Source of the DNA: Yoonia vestfoldensis DSM 16212
Lineage (GTDB): Bacteria; Pseudomonadota; Alphaproteobacteria; Rhodobacterales; Rhodobacteraceae
Assembly: GCF_000382265.1 (NCBI RefSeq)
Contig: NZ_KB907979.1
Span: forward strand, 1-64,000
DNA: 64,000 nt
Reading direction: 5' to 3'
Shown here: positions 8,350 to 17,737 of the stretch, in pieces
How the letters are laid out: every line of letters begins with the position of its first letter
Position numbering within the stretch: the stretch's first letter is position 1
Translations under genes and position numbers: made by a program
Notes under the pieces: model-generated
Database searches by the model: none
Told to the model about the DNA's origin: nothing
Seen by the model: the letters and a program-made list of their open reading frames with translations, nothing else

Positions 8350-10755
8350 TTAATGCGCGCGCGCCTCTGGGGCTGTGCCGGATTTCAGCGCGGCGGCGGC
8401 AGCGGCCTCTTCCGCGGCCTCGTCCCATTCGATCGGTTCGGGTTTGCGCACCAGCGCATGCTCCAGCACCTCTGACACGTGGGTGACGGGGATGATGGTC
8501 AGCCCTTCCTTCACGTTGTCAGGGATGTCGGGCAGGTCCTTGGCGTTGTCCTGCGGGATCAGCACGGTCGTGATGCCACCACGCAGGGCTGCCAGCAACT
8601 TTTCCTTCAACCCGCCGATCGGCATGGCATTGCCGCGCAGCGACACTTCGCCGGTCATGGCGATATCACGGCGCACGGGGATCTGCGTCAGCACCGACAC
8701 GATGGAGGTGACCATCGCAAGGCCTGCCGAAGGCCCGTCCTTGGGGGTCGCCCCGTCAGGGACGTGGACGTGAATGTCGATCGTGTCGAACTTCGGCGGT
8801 TTCACCCCGATTTCCGGCGCGATGGAGCGCACATAACTGGACGCCGCATCGATCGATTCCTTCATCACATCGCCCAGCTTGCCGGTCGTCTTCATCCGGC
8901 CTTTGCCCGGAAGGCGCAGGGCTTCGATGTTGAGCAGCTCGCCGCCCACAGATGTCCACGCCAGACCTGTGACGACACCGACCTGATCCTTTTCCTCGGC
9001 CAGACCAAAGCGGTGCCTTTCGACGCCGAGGAAATCGCTCAGATTGGCGGCGTTGACGGTGATCGCCTCGACTTCTTTCTTGACAATCTTGGTCACGGCC
9101 TTGCGGGCCACCTTGGCGAGTTCGCGTTCGAGGTTCCGCACACCGGCTTCCCGGGTGTAGACCCGCACCATTGCCAGCAGGGCGTCATCAGCGACGCTGA
9201 ATTCCTTGGCGCGCAACCCGTGGTTTTTCATGACCTTGGGCAGCAGGTGCTGCTTGGCGATCTCGACCTTTTCGTCTTCGGTGTAACCCGACAGCGTGAT
9301 GATCTCCATCCGGTCAAGAAGCGGCCCCGGCATGTTGTAGCTGTTGGCGGTCGTCAGGAACATCACGTTGGACAGGTCGTATTCCACCTCGAGATAGTGG
9401 TCGACGAAGGTCGCGTTCTGTTCCGGATCGAGCACCTCCAGCATCGCCGAAGCGGGATCGCCACGGAAATCCTGCCCCATCTTGTCGATTTCATCGAGCA
9501 GGATCAGCGGGTTGGTGGTTTTCGCCTTTTTCAGCGCCTGGATGATCTTGCCGGGCATGGAGCCGATATAGGTCCGGCGGTGGCCACGGATTTCACTTTC
9601 ATCCCGTACGCCGCCAAGCGAAATGCGAATGAATTCGCGCCCAGTCGCTTTGGCCACGGATTTGCCAAGGCTCGTCTTGCCCACGCCGGGAGGGCCGACA
9701 AGGCACATGATCGGGCCTTTCAGCTTGGCAGAGCGCTGTTGCACGGCCAGGTATTCCACGATCCGTTCCTTGACCTTTTCCAGCCCGTAATGATCGTCGT
9801 CCAGAATGGCCTGTGCCTTGTGCAGGTCCTTCTTGGTGCGCGATTTCACGTTCCACGGCAGGCCCAGAATCCAGTCCATGTAGTTGCGTACCACGGTCGC
9901 CTCGGCGCTCATGGGAGACATGGATTTCAGTTTCTTCAGTTCGGCATCGACCTTTTCGCGGGCTTCCTTGCTCAGCTTGGTTTCCGCGATCCGCGCTTCA
10001 AGCTCGGCGACCTCGTTCTGGCCATCCTCGCCATCGCCCAGTTCCTTCTGGATCGCCTTCATCTGTTCGTTCAGATAGTATTCGCGCTGCGTGCGTTCCA
10101 TCTGGGATTTGACGCGGGTCTTGATCTTGCGCTCGACCTGAAGCACGGACATTTCGCCCTGCATCATGCCATAGACCTTCTCCAGCCGTTCCGCGACGGA
10201 CAGCGTTTCCAGAAGTCCCTGTTTCTGCGCGACTTCGATCCCCAGATGCCCCGCGACCAGATCGGCCAGCTTGGCAGGTTCAGTCGCGTCGCTGACGGCG
10301 GCCATCGCTTCTTCGGGGATGTTCTTCTTGACCTTGGCATAGCGTTCAAACTCGGCGGCGACATTGCGCACCAAGGCTTCGACCTCGGTCGGATCACCGG
10401 CTTCTTCGGTCAGGTACTCAGCCGTCGCCTCGAAAAACGACGCGTTGGGCAGAAACCCCGTGATCTTCACACGGCTGCGCCCTTCGACCAGCACCTTGAC
10501 GGTGCCATCGGGAAGTTTCAGCAATTGCAGCACGTTGGCCAGCACGCCGGATTTGTAGATGCCGTCCTGATCGGGGTCGTCCTGACCGGGGTCGATCTGG
10601 CTGGACAACAAAATCTGCTTGTCGTCCTGCATGACTTCTTCCAGCGCGCGCACGGATTTGTCGCGGCCCACGAAGAGCGGCACGATCATATGCGGGAACA
10701 CCACGATGTCGCGCAACGGCAGGACGGGGTAAGACGAACTCAATGGTTCTTGCAT
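8350..10755 (-). CDS. lon: ATP-dependent protease Lon
   Basis: An 801-residue protein, the standard length for bacterial LonA. The start at 10755 follows AAGGA and gives MQEPLSSSYPVLPLRDIVVF, the normal N-terminus. Domains in order: substrate-binding LON domain (about 10-200), a helical/coiled region, AAA+ ATPase with Walker A GPPGVGKT at 354-361 and Walker B ILLDEIDK, and the C-terminal Ser-Lys protease with GPSAG (Ser676) and GGLKEK (Lys719). Lon degrades misfolded and regulatory proteins in the cytoplasm. A sigma-32-like promoter upstream indicates heat-shock control. It ends in an Ala-rich tail and has its own terminator. Confidence 0.98.
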   Translation of the reverse strand: MQEPLSSSYPVLPLRDIVVFPHMIVPLFVGRDKSVRALEEVMQDDKQILLSSQIDPGQDDPDQDGIYKSGVLANVLQLLKLPDGTVKVLVEGRSRVKITGFLPNASFFEATAEYLTEEAGDPTEVEALVRNVAAEFERYAKVKKNIPEEAMAAVSDATEPAKLADLVAGHLGIEVAQKQGLLETLSVAERLEKVYGMMQGEMSVLQVERKIKTRVKSQMERTQREYYLNEQMKAIQKELGDGEDGQNEVAELEARIAETKLSKEAREKVDAELKKLKSMSPMSAEATVVRNYMDWILGLPWNVKSRTKKDLHKAQAILDDDHYGLEKVKERIVEYLAVQQRSAKLKGPIMCLVGPPGVGKTSLGKSVAKATGREFIRISLGGVRDESEIRGHRRTYIGSMPGKIIQALKKAKTTNPLILLDEIDKMGQDFRGDPASAMLEVLDPEQNATFVDHYLEVEYDLSNVMFLTTANSYNMPGPLLDRMEIITLSGYTEDEKVEIAKQHLLPKVMKNHGLRAKEFSVADDALLAMVRVYTREAGVRNLERELAKVARKAVTKIVKKEVEAITVNAANLSDFLGVERHRFGLAEEKDQVGVVTGLAWTSVGGELLNIEALRLPGKGRMKTTGKLGDVMKESIDAASSYVRSIAPEIGVKPPKFDTIDIHVHVPDGATPKDGPSAGLAMVTSIVSVLTQIPVRRDIAMTGEVSLRGNAMPIGGLKEKLLAALRGGITTVLIPQDNAKDLPDIPDNVKEGLTIIPVTHVSEVLEHALVRKPEPIEWDEAAEEAAAAAALKSGTAPEARAH

Positions 10756-10830
10756 GGAATTTTCCTTTTCTGGCAGAACGCCCCGGCCCCGGTCGATCGG
10801 CAGCATGGCGCGTCCCCTCTTGGACACTAC

Positions 10831-10858
10831 AAATGGGGCTGACCTCGTGGGCTGTCAA
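10831..10858 (-). promoter_or_regulatory. RpoH (sigma-32)-type promoter of lon
   Basis: On the minus strand TTGACA (plus 10853-10858) is followed after 14 bases by CCCCATTT (plus 10831-10838). CCCCATTT is the consensus sigma-32 -10 element and the spacing is normal for this factor. It sits 75 bases before the lon ATG, which fits the known heat-shock regulation of lon. Confidence 0.7.
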
Positions 10859-10869
10859 CTGGCCACCTG

Positions 10870-12000
10870 TCAGAGCGGGTCGATATCGCCCTGCGCACGA
10901 AGGCTGTGGAAATCCGCCTCCCAGACAGCAAAGGTGCCTGCGGCGATCGCATCGCGCATACCGGCCATGATTTTCTGGAAGTAATGCAGGTTGTGCCATG
11001 TCAGCAGCATGCCGGAAATCATCTCGTTCGCGCGAAAGACGTGATGCAGGTAAGCGCGGGAGTATCTGGAACAGGCGGGGCATGTGCAGGCCTCGTCCAG
11101 CGGACGCGGGTCGTCGGCGTGCCGCGCGTTCTTGATGTTCACGACACCGCGTCGGGTAAAGGCCTGCCCGGTACGCCCGGACCGCGACGGCAGCACGCAA
11201 TCCATCATGTCGATGCCACGCTTGACGGCGCCCACGATGTCGTCAGGCTTGCCCACTCCCATCAGGTAGCGGAGTTTGTCCGCGGGCAGCTGATCGGGCG
11301 CGTAGTCGAGCACGCCGAACATCGCCTCCTGCCCTTCGCCCACGGCCAGACCGCCCACGGCATAGCCGTCGAATGCGATGGCTTGCAGCGCTTGGGCCGA
11401 TTCTTCGCGCAGGTCCTGTTCCAGCCCGCCTTGCTGGATGCCGAACAGCGCATGACCGGGCCTATCGCCAAAGGCATCGCGTGACCTTTGCGCCCACCGC
11501 ATCGACAGATCCATGCTGGATTTGATCCGGTCGCGGTCGGCGGGCAGTGCGGGGCATTCGTCAAAACACATCACGATGTCAGACCCGAGCAGTGCCTGAA
11601 TCTCCATAGACCGTTCCGGCGACAGATGGTGGCGCGATCCGTCAATATGGCTTTTGAAGGTCACGCCTTCCTCGGTCAGCTTGCGCAATCCGGCCAGCGA
11701 CATGACCTGAAACCCGCCGCTGTCGGTCAGGATCGGCTTGTCCCAGTTCATGAATTTGTGCAGCCCGCCCAGACGCGCGATCCGTTCCGCCGTGGGGCGC
11801 AGCATCAGGTGATAGGTATTGCCCAGCAGGATATCCGCGCCTGTCGCCGCCACGCTTTCGGGCAACATCGCCTTGACCGTGGCGGCGGTGCCCACGGGCA
11901 TGAAGGCGGGCGTGCGGATTTCGCCGCGCGGCGTGCTGATCGCCCCCGTGCGGGCCTTGCCATCGGTGGCATCCAGTCGAAACGAAAAACGGTCGGTCAT
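10870..12000 (-). CDS. tgt: Queuine tRNA-guanine transglycosylase
   Basis: A 376-residue enzyme that exchanges guanine 34 of GUN-anticodon tRNAs (such as the tRNA-Asp in this window) for the queuosine precursor preQ1. The start at 12000 is preceded by GAGGAT. Visible signatures are [14 protein letters not shown], the catalytic-nucleophile region [10 protein letters not shown] with Asp93, and the zinc site CTCPAC with later Cys/His ([12 protein letters not shown]) near the C-terminus. Length and order match bacterial Tgt throughout. It reads toward lon, with 114 bases between holding the lon promoter. Confidence 0.97.
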   Translation of the reverse strand: MTDRFSFRLDATDGKARTGAISTPRGEIRTPAFMPVGTAATVKAMLPESVAATGADILLGNTYHLMLRPTAERIARLGGLHKFMNWDKPILTDSGGFQVMSLAGLRKLTEEGVTFKSHIDGSRHHLSPERSMEIQALLGSDIVMCFDECPALPADRDRIKSSMDLSMRWAQRSRDAFGDRPGHALFGIQQGGLEQDLREESAQALQAIAFDGYAVGGLAVGEGQEAMFGVLDYAPDQLPADKLRYLMGVGKPDDIVGAVKRGIDMMDCVLPSRSGRTGQAFTRRGVVNIKNARHADDPRPLDEACTCPACSRYSRAYLHHVFRANEMISGMLLTWHNLHYFQKIMAGMRDAIAAGTFAVWEADFHSLRAQGDIDPL

Positions 12001-12131
12001 CGGGTATCCTCTTGCTGGCAAGGCATATGAAGCAAGGGCGCGGGATTGGAAAGACCGCCCTGCCCCTCGCCCCCTTTACGCCCCCTGCGGCAATCCCTAT
12101 ATGTTCTATCAGGAATGCAGGAACCGATCAC

Positions 12132-12494
12132 ATGACAGATGCAAACGCTCAATTGGAAGGCGCGCCCTTGATCGCGCCATCGACGACGGATCATCCGCTA
12201 TACGAAGATGTCGTTCAGGCATGCCGATCGGTCTATGACCCTGAAATTCCGGTGAATATCTACGATCTTGGCCTGATCTATACGATCGACATCAAGGACG
12301 ACAACGCCGTCAACATCGTCATGACGCTGACAGCCCCGGGCTGCCCCGTCGCGGGTGAAATGCCCGGCTGGGTCGCCGACGCCATCGAACCTCTGCCCGG
12401 CGTGAAACAAGTCGATGTCGAAATGACGTTCGAGCCGCAATGGGGCATGGACATGATGTCCGACGAAGCGCGGCTGGAACTGGGGTTCATGTAG
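12132..12494 (+). CDS. SUF-system Fe-S assembly protein of the MIP18/DUF59 family (SufT-like)
   Basis: A 120-residue protein started at the ATG at 12132, with AGGAA upstream. The DUF59 core is plain: VYDPEIPVNIYDLGLIYTI, then MTLTAPGCPVAGEMPGWV containing the conserved Cys, then FEPQWGMDMMSDEARLELGFM at the end. Family members (SufT, PaaD, MIP18) help deliver iron-sulfur clusters to target proteins. The unrelated glpQ gene follows, and an IscA/SufA-type gene lies 1.4 kb further on. It is divergent from tgt. Confidence 0.88.
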   Translation: MTDANAQLEGAPLIAPSTTDHPLYEDVVQACRSVYDPEIPVNIYDLGLIYTIDIKDDNAVNIVMTLTAPGCPVAGEMPGWVADAIEPLPGVKQVDVEMTFEPQWGMDMMSDEARLELGFM

Positions 12495-12534
12495 GCGTCA
12501 GCAAACCGTCACAGGGCGATCATGCTGCCGTTAC
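12495..12534 (+). promoter_or_regulatory. PhoB-box-like direct-repeat array upstream of glpQ
   Basis: Four 7-base units start at 12495, 12506, 12517 and 12528, exactly 11 bases apart, each partly matching the PhoB half-site CTGTCAT (4, 5, 5 and 4 of 7). The array lies directly after the sufT-like stop codon and ends 45 bases before the glpQ ATG. The spacing is the strongest argument; individual matches are modest. Confidence 0.4.
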
Positions 12535-12578
12535 ATCCACACGGCATCCCCGCTTCAGTCACAACACTGGAGCATCCC

Positions 12579-13784
12579 ATGACACGGCTATCCCTTACCC
12601 TGCTGGCCACGCTTGCCGGCACCACGGCCATCGCTGACACCGCCCTGACCTATGGTCCGCGCCCTGCCTATCTGGTCAGCCAGATGACCGACAGCCCGTT
12701 GAAAGAGCAGCTGTTGGCTTGCGCCGGACAGACGCCTGCGCGGTCGGATTTTTCCATCGGGCACCGTGGCGCGCCGCTGATGTTTCCTGAACATACCGTC
12801 GAATCGAATGTCGCCGCCGCCCAGATGGGTGCGGGCATTCTGGAATGCGACGTGACCTTCACCTCTGATCTGGAACTGGTCTGCCGCCATGCGCAGAACG
12901 ACCTGCACACGACGACGAACATCCTTGTCACGCCCTTGGCCGAGAATTGCACCGCAGGTTTCACCCCTGCCAACGGTGACACGCCCGCCAGCGCCGAATG
13001 CCGCACCAGCGACCTGACGCTGGCCGAATTCCAGACGCTGGAACCAAAGATGGACGCCGCCAACACCGCAGCCACCACCGCCGAGGATTATCTGAACGGC
13101 ACCGCCAACTGGCGCACCGATCTTTATGCCACCGACACCACACTGATGACGCATGCCGACTCCATCGCGCTGTTCCGCGATCTGGGCGCGAAATTCACGC
13201 CCGAGCTGAAATCCCCCTCGGTCGAGATGCCGTTCAACGGCTTCAGCCAGGAAGATTACGCGCAAAAGCTGGTCGATGAATACAAGGCCGCCGGCATCCC
13301 CGCCAGCGACGTCTGGCTGCAGTCGTTCAACCTTGATGATGTGCTGTACTGGATCGAGAACGAACCCGACTTCGGGGCGCAGGCCGTCTATCTGATGGAC
13401 GAATACGAAACCGTCGACGGCTATACGCCGCATGATCCCGCGACATGGCCCAACACCATGGAAGAGCTCAAGGCGATGGGTGTGAACATCATCGCCCCAC
13501 CGACCTGGATGCTGGTCACGCTGGAGGATGGCAATATCGTCCCATCCGCACTGGCCACGGCGGCCCAGGCGGCGGACCTGCAGATCATCACCTGGACGCT
13601 GGAACGGTCCGGCCCGCTGAATACCGGCGGCGGCTGGTATTTCCAGGGCGTGAACGAGGCGATCACCAATGACGGCGCCTATTTCGACGTGCTGCATGTG
13701 CTGGCACAGGATGTCGGTGTGATCGGCGTGTTCTCTGACTGGCCCGCCACCACGACCTATTACGCCAACTGCATGGGTCTGTGA
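12579..13784 (+). CDS. glpQ: Periplasmic glycerophosphodiester phosphodiesterase
   Basis: A 401-residue protein started at 12579, where GGAG lies 6 bases upstream. It has a signal peptide (cleavage after about residue 19, TTAIA). The GDPD catalytic site is clear: [30 protein letters not shown] with metal-binding E, D and catalytic H, and later FTPELKSPS. The long insert and length match periplasmic GlpQ rather than cytoplasmic UgpQ. It hydrolyses glycerophosphodiesters to glycerol-3-phosphate and an alcohol, giving phosphate and carbon. A PhoB-like box upstream suggests phosphate control. Confidence 0.92.
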   Translation: MTRLSLTLLATLAGTTAIADTALTYGPRPAYLVSQMTDSPLKEQLLACAGQTPARSDFSIGHRGAPLMFPEHTVESNVAAAQMGAGILECDVTFTSDLELVCRHAQNDLHTTTNILVTPLAENCTAGFTPANGDTPASAECRTSDLTLAEFQTLEPKMDAANTAATTAEDYLNGTANWRTDLYATDTTLMTHADSIALFRDLGAKFTPELKSPSVEMPFNGFSQEDYAQKLVDEYKAAGIPASDVWLQSFNLDDVLYWIENEPDFGAQAVYLMDEYETVDGYTPHDPATWPNTMEELKAMGVNIIAPPTWMLVTLEDGNIVPSALATAAQAADLQIITWTLERSGPLNTGGGWYFQGVNEAITNDGAYFDVLHVLAQDVGVIGVFSDWPATTTYYANCMGL

Positions 13785-13859
13785 CCCCAAAGGCCCGGAC
13801 GGCGACCTTGTGTCGTCCGGGTCCCTGCCCTATCTTGGAAACAACGCAAGGAGTTTCCC

Positions 13860-14222
13860 ATGTTCGGCATTCCCGGCAAGCAAGCCGTCACCATCACCGA
13901 CAAGGCCGCCGCCCAGATCGCGCGGCTCATGGCCAAGGACGGCCATCAGGGTCTGCGCATCGGCGTCAAAAAGGGCGGATGCGCAGGCATGGAATACACC
14001 ATGGCCTATGTGACCGACATCGATCCGCTGGACGAGGTCGTCGAACAAAACGGCGCCCGCGTGATGATCGCGCCCATGGCGCAGATGTTCCTGTTCGGCA
14101 CCGAGATCGATTATGAAACCTCGCTGCTCGAATCCGGCTTCAAGTTCCGCAATCCCAACGTGGTCGATGCCTGCGGCTGCGGGGAATCGATCAAATTCGC
14201 GGACAATATCGCGTCGCGCTGA
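13860..14222 (+). CDS. IscA/SufA-type iron-sulfur assembly protein
   Basis: A 120-residue A-type carrier. The start has a strong AAGGAG 6 bases upstream. The three cysteines of the family are present: [10 protein letters not shown] in the middle and ACGCGES near the end. The rest of the HesB/IscA fold ([33 protein letters not shown]) is intact. Such proteins carry Fe-S clusters to apoproteins. It stands between glpQ and tpiA, not inside a suf operon, so the exact SufA/IscA/ErpA role is open. Confidence 0.92.
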   Translation: MFGIPGKQAVTITDKAAAQIARLMAKDGHQGLRIGVKKGGCAGMEYTMAYVTDIDPLDEVVEQNGARVMIAPMAQMFLFGTEIDYETSLLESGFKFRNPNVVDACGCGESIKFADNIASR

Positions 14223-14245
14223 CCCCTCATTTCAAAGGACTAGCC

Positions 14246-14974
14246 ATGCGCCGCAAACTTGCCGCCGGGAACTGGAAGATGAACGGCCTGCGCGCCGATC
14301 TGGCAGAGCTTGCGACGCTGTCGCAATCACGCGGCTATGACGTCGATGTGCTGATCTGCCTGCCTGCGACCCTGATCGGGTCCTGCGCCGGTCTGCCTAT
14401 CGCCATCGGCGGTCAGGATTGTCACGCCGCCACGCATGGTGCCCATACAGGAGAAATCTCGGCAAAGATGCTGGCCGATGTCGGCGCGACCCACGTCATC
14501 ACCGGCCATTCCGAACGCCGCAGCGACCATGGGGAAACAGATGCCACCGTCGCCGCGAAATCCCGCGCGGCCCACGATGCCGGGCTGACGACGATCATCT
14601 GCATCGGCGAGACGCTGGCACAGCGCGAGGATGGCACGACGCTTGACGTGATCGACACGCAGCTTGCCGGATCGGTTCCCGATTGCGCGACCGCCGAAAA
14701 CACCGTGATCGCCTATGAACCCGTCTGGGCCATCGGCACAGGCAAGGTGCCCACGACCAACCAGATCGCCGAGGTCCACGCCCATATCCACGCGCGCCTG
14801 ACCGCGCGGTTTGCCGACGGGGCCGGTTTCGGCATCCTTTATGGCGGATCGGTCAAGGGCGACAATGCGGCGGCGATTTTCGCCGTGCCGCATGTGACCG
14901 GCGCGCTGGTCGGCGGGGCCAGCCTCAAGGCTGCGGATTTCAGCCCGATCATCGCAGCGCTCGCCGCAAGCTGA
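14246..14974 (+). CDS. tpiA: Triosephosphate isomerase
   Basis: A 242-residue glycolytic and gluconeogenic enzyme interconverting dihydroxyacetone phosphate and glyceraldehyde-3-phosphate. Catalytic residues are all present: Lys11 in GNWKMNG, the His of ITGHSERR, and the Glu of [12 protein letters not shown]. The phosphate-binding ILYGGSVKG and the final GGASL are also seen. It follows the IscA-type gene by 23 bases and may be cotranscribed. It is slightly shorter than the usual 250 residues, as is common in this group. Confidence 0.97.
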   Translation: MRRKLAAGNWKMNGLRADLAELATLSQSRGYDVDVLICLPATLIGSCAGLPIAIGGQDCHAATHGAHTGEISAKMLADVGATHVITGHSERRSDHGETDATVAAKSRAAHDAGLTTIICIGETLAQREDGTTLDVIDTQLAGSVPDCATAENTVIAYEPVWAIGTGKVPTTNQIAEVHAHIHARLTARFADGAGFGILYGGSVKGDNAAAIFAVPHVTGALVGGASLKAADFSPIIAALAAS

Positions 14975-14990
14975 GCCAGCGCCAGACGGT

Positions 14991-15821
14991 TTACAGGGCG
15001 TCCGGCCCAAGAACGCCACGCAAAACCCCTATCGCGCTGTCAAGATCAGCCATCGCGGCCTCTGCTCCGACCAGTTTCAGGATATCGGGGTGGTGGTCCA
15101 GAATACCGCCAGCGACGATGATATGCGCCAAAGGCTGCGTGATCCGCAAAGCAAAGCTCAGCCGTGTCAGCGGCTCCATCATCCGGTCGGAATTCGCGAC
15201 CAGAACGATGGCCTGATAATGCCGGGTATCGGCCTCGGCGATCAGGGCGTCATGGTCCAACCCAACCAGCATGTCGACATCCCAACCTTCACGGCGAAAA
15301 TGATCGGTCGCGATCTCGATCCCCAAGGTATGCGTTTCGCCGGGCACCAATGCGAACAAGGCGGGCCGGACTTCACGACCTGCTGTGATCTGTGGCGCCA
15401 GCACATGACGCAGACCGCGAATGATTCCATAGAGTTTTCCGCAGGCCAGCGTCACGTCGATAAAGGAAATCCGGTCGTCGTCCCACATTTCGCCCAGCTT
15501 GCGGGCGGCACCGGCCACATAGCCACGGCTGATCACGCCCGGATCAACGCCATCACGCCGGGCGGCAAGGATAAACTGGTCCGCTGCTGTGTCATCCGCA
15601 GACAGCAGGGCGGCACAGAGCAGTTCAATCTCGGAAGGTGTTGGCAGATCGTTGATATTGTCGTGGCGCGGCATACGAAAGGCGAGCCTGCGGACAACCT
15701 CCCGTGCGAGGCTCGACACCGCGTTTTCGGGCAATTCCGTCTCGACAAGGCGCAATTGCAGGGTTGCGTTCTGATATGCCGACCTGTCGAAAAACCCGTC
15801 GTCCAAAGACGTTTTCGCCAT
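14991..15821 (-). CDS. Cobalamin-binding regulator, PpaA/AerR-like
   Basis: A 276-residue protein. The ATG at 15821 is chosen over a GTG at 15827 because GGAGG sits 7 bases before the ATG. The N-terminal half (about 40-150) is helical, ending GAARKLGEMWDDD. The C-terminal half carries a B12-binding Rossmann domain with the cobalamin-coordinating stretch VPGETHTLGIEIA followed by FRREGWDVDMLVG. This is the layout of PpaA/AerR, light- and oxygen-responsive cobalamin-binding antirepressors of photosynthesis genes. No photosynthesis genes are in the window. It is divergent from a cytochrome P450 gene, so that gene is a candidate target. The family call is good; the role is inferred. Confidence 0.75.
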   Translation of the reverse strand: MAKTSLDDGFFDRSAYQNATLQLRLVETELPENAVSSLAREVVRRLAFRMPRHDNINDLPTPSEIELLCAALLSADDTAADQFILAARRDGVDPGVISRGYVAGAARKLGEMWDDDRISFIDVTLACGKLYGIIRGLRHVLAPQITAGREVRPALFALVPGETHTLGIEIATDHFRREGWDVDMLVGLDHDALIAEADTRHYQAIVLVANSDRMMEPLTRLSFALRITQPLAHIIVAGGILDHHPDILKLVGAEAAMADLDSAIGVLRGVLGPDAL

Positions 15822-16006
15822 GAACACCCCTCCCCGTTCACTGACTAAACACCGCGTCGAGACTCTTTCGGCCCATCTGCGGTATCCAATTGCATGCAGG
15901 CTATCACACCGGCGACGGCCTGTGCCGCGTCAGAACGTCGCGGTTTCGTGATCGGATGCCCCGCGCGCCCATTGCAAAGATTGCGGCGGCGCGGCAAAGC
16001 TGCGCC

Positions 16007-17173
16007 ATGCAACATCTGAGCCAATCCCCCACCGATCCCGCCTTTGTCCAGAACCCCTATCCGTTCTATGACCGCGCCCGCCTGGCCGGCGATTTTTTCT
16101 GGTGGGACGATTACGCCATGCCATGCGCGGTGTCCCACAAGGCCGTCCATGCCGTGCTGCGCGACCGGCGAATGGGGCGCGAATGCCCGCCGGAACTGGC
16201 CCCCGCGATCCCGGACCCGCTGCGCCCGTTTTATGACATCGAGGCGCATTCCATGCTGGAACTGGAACCGCCGCGCCACACCCGCCTGCGTGCGCTTGTG
16301 CTGCGTGCCTTCACCAGCCGCACCATCGCGGCCCTTGCGCCGCAGATCACGCAGCTCTGCCATGACCTGATCGACCGTTTTCCGGACGAACCCTTCGATT
16401 TGTTGACCGCCTATGCGCAGCCTGTGCCGGTCATCACCATCGCCCGCCTGCTGGGCGTGCCAGAGGACCGCGCCGACGATCTGTTGCGCTGGTCGAATGC
16501 CATGGTCGCGATGTATCAGGCCCGCCGCACGCAGGAAATCGAGGCCGCGGCCGTCGCCGCGTCGGCGGATTTTTCTGATTTCATGCGCGGTTATATCGAA
16601 ACGCGGCGCAGAACCCCAGCCAATGACCTCATCTCGACCCTGATCGCAGCCGAGGAACAGGGCGAAAAGCTGACGACCGACGAGCTGATCACCACCTGCA
16701 TCCTGCTGCTGAACGCAGGCCACGAGGCGACAGTGCATACTTTGGGCAATGGCACCAAGACGCTGTTGGAACAGAATTTCCGCACGATCACAGACACTTG
16801 CGTCGAGGAAATCATCCGCCACGACCCGCCGCTGCATATGTTCACCCGCTGGGTCTATGAAGATGTGCAGATCGGCAACCATCGGTTCAAGCGCGGCGAC
16901 CAGATTGCCTGTCTTTTGGGGGCGGCGAACCGCGATCCTGCGGTTTATCCTGATCCTGCAAGGTTCGATCCTGAACGCAGCGGCCCGCAGAACACCAGTT
17001 TCGGCGGCGGCATCCATTTCTGCGTCGGCGCACCGCTGGCCCGGCTGGAGTTGAAAATTGCGCTTGATGTTCTGTTCGCGCGCTGCCCCGACCTGCAACT
17101 GACAGCGCCGCCCAGTTACGGCGATGTCTATCATTTTCACGGGCTGACACGGTTGATGGTGTCCGCAAGTTAG
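16007..17173 (+). CDS. Cytochrome P450
   Basis: A 388-residue soluble bacterial P450. I use the ATG at 16007 because MQHLSQSPTDPAFVQNPYPFY is the usual N-terminus; upstream in-frame starts would add an arginine-rich tail. Signatures are an I-helix oxygen-binding segment LLNAGHEATVHTLGNG, EEIIRHDPP (ExxR type), and the heme loop FGGGIHFCVGAPLARLE with the ligand Cys339. The enzyme would use electrons from a ferredoxin system not encoded here. The substrate cannot be read from sequence. It is divergent from the B12-binding regulator, with 185 bases between them, and followed by a bidirectional terminator. Confidence 0.93.
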   Translation: MQHLSQSPTDPAFVQNPYPFYDRARLAGDFFWWDDYAMPCAVSHKAVHAVLRDRRMGRECPPELAPAIPDPLRPFYDIEAHSMLELEPPRHTRLRALVLRAFTSRTIAALAPQITQLCHDLIDRFPDEPFDLLTAYAQPVPVITIARLLGVPEDRADDLLRWSNAMVAMYQARRTQEIEAAAVAASADFSDFMRGYIETRRRTPANDLISTLIAAEEQGEKLTTDELITTCILLLNAGHEATVHTLGNGTKTLLEQNFRTITDTCVEEIIRHDPPLHMFTRWVYEDVQIGNHRFKRGDQIACLLGAANRDPAVYPDPARFDPERSGPQNTSFGGGIHFCVGAPLARLELKIALDVLFARCPDLQLTAPPSYGDVYHFHGLTRLMVSAS

Positions 17174-17182
17174 GCCGCACGG

Positions 17183-17217
17183 AAAAGGCCCGCCAAAGAG
17201 GGTCCATGGCGGGCCTT
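17183..17217 (-). terminator. Terminator between P450 and the DUF4168 gene
   Basis: A perfect 11-bp stem (17185-17195 with 17207-17217). The T-run lies on the minus-strand side, so it best terminates the DUF4168 gene, but it also sits 11 bases past the P450 stop and may act both ways. Confidence 0.75.
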
Positions 17218-17234
17218 GGCGCCTTGCGATGCGG

Positions 17235-17600
17235 TTATTGGTCCAGCCGCTCGGCGATCTGTGCGGTCAGGGTCGGGTCGGCCTGCGCAAGGGTCAGGAT
17301 CTCGACATAGCGGTCCACGTCGATCCCGTCGGTTGCCTCGACCGCTGCGACCTTGGCGATCTGGGCCTCTTCCAGCAGCAGTTGCTGCGCCTCAGGGTCG
17401 GCGGCCTGTTCCAATTGCGGTGCGTATTCCGCGTCGATCGCGATCACGCTTTCATAGGCGGCCGCAAAGGCGTCAAGTTCCTCGGTTGTGACGTCTTGCG
17501 CCATCGGCGCGGTTGCGGCCTGCGCGATCACGGCGGCGGGGGCCGTTGCGGCAAGCAGGGCCGCTAATGTGACGGCGGCGATCTGGGTGGGACGTGTCAT
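17235..17600 (-). CDS. DUF4168 family exported protein
   Basis: A 121-residue protein started at 17600 with AAGGAGAG 4 bases upstream. It has a signal peptide (MTRPTQIAAVTLAALLAATA up to VIAQA). The mature part is a short helical domain: TTEELDAFAAAYESVIAIDAEY, then VDRYVEILTLAQADPTLTAQI near the end. This matches DUF4168, small periplasmic proteins of unknown function. It is not obviously in an operon; a separate gene on the same strand starts about 940 bases upstream. Confidence 0.8.
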   Translation of the reverse strand: MTRPTQIAAVTLAALLAATAPAAVIAQAATAPMAQDVTTEELDAFAAAYESVIAIDAEYAPQLEQAADPEAQQLLLEEAQIAKVAAVEATDGIDVDRYVEILTLAQADPTLTAQIAERLDQ

Positions 17601-17737
17601 AAGTCTCTCCTTCATTCTGGTCTGGCCGCGCGGGTTTCACGCGGTCGAGGATCACCTAAGCGCCCGCCACGCAATCACCAAAACCGCCGGCAGGGCCTTG
17701 CCGAAACGCCAGTGCCGTTCGGCAGCATCCCGCTGCC

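Noticed and set aside
8479..10842. Long open frame of 787 codons on the plus strand opposite lon
   Set aside because: It is a GC-driven shadow of lon with a His/Asp/Gly/Arg-rich composition, no recognisable motif, and no ribosome site; lon on the other strand has every family motif.
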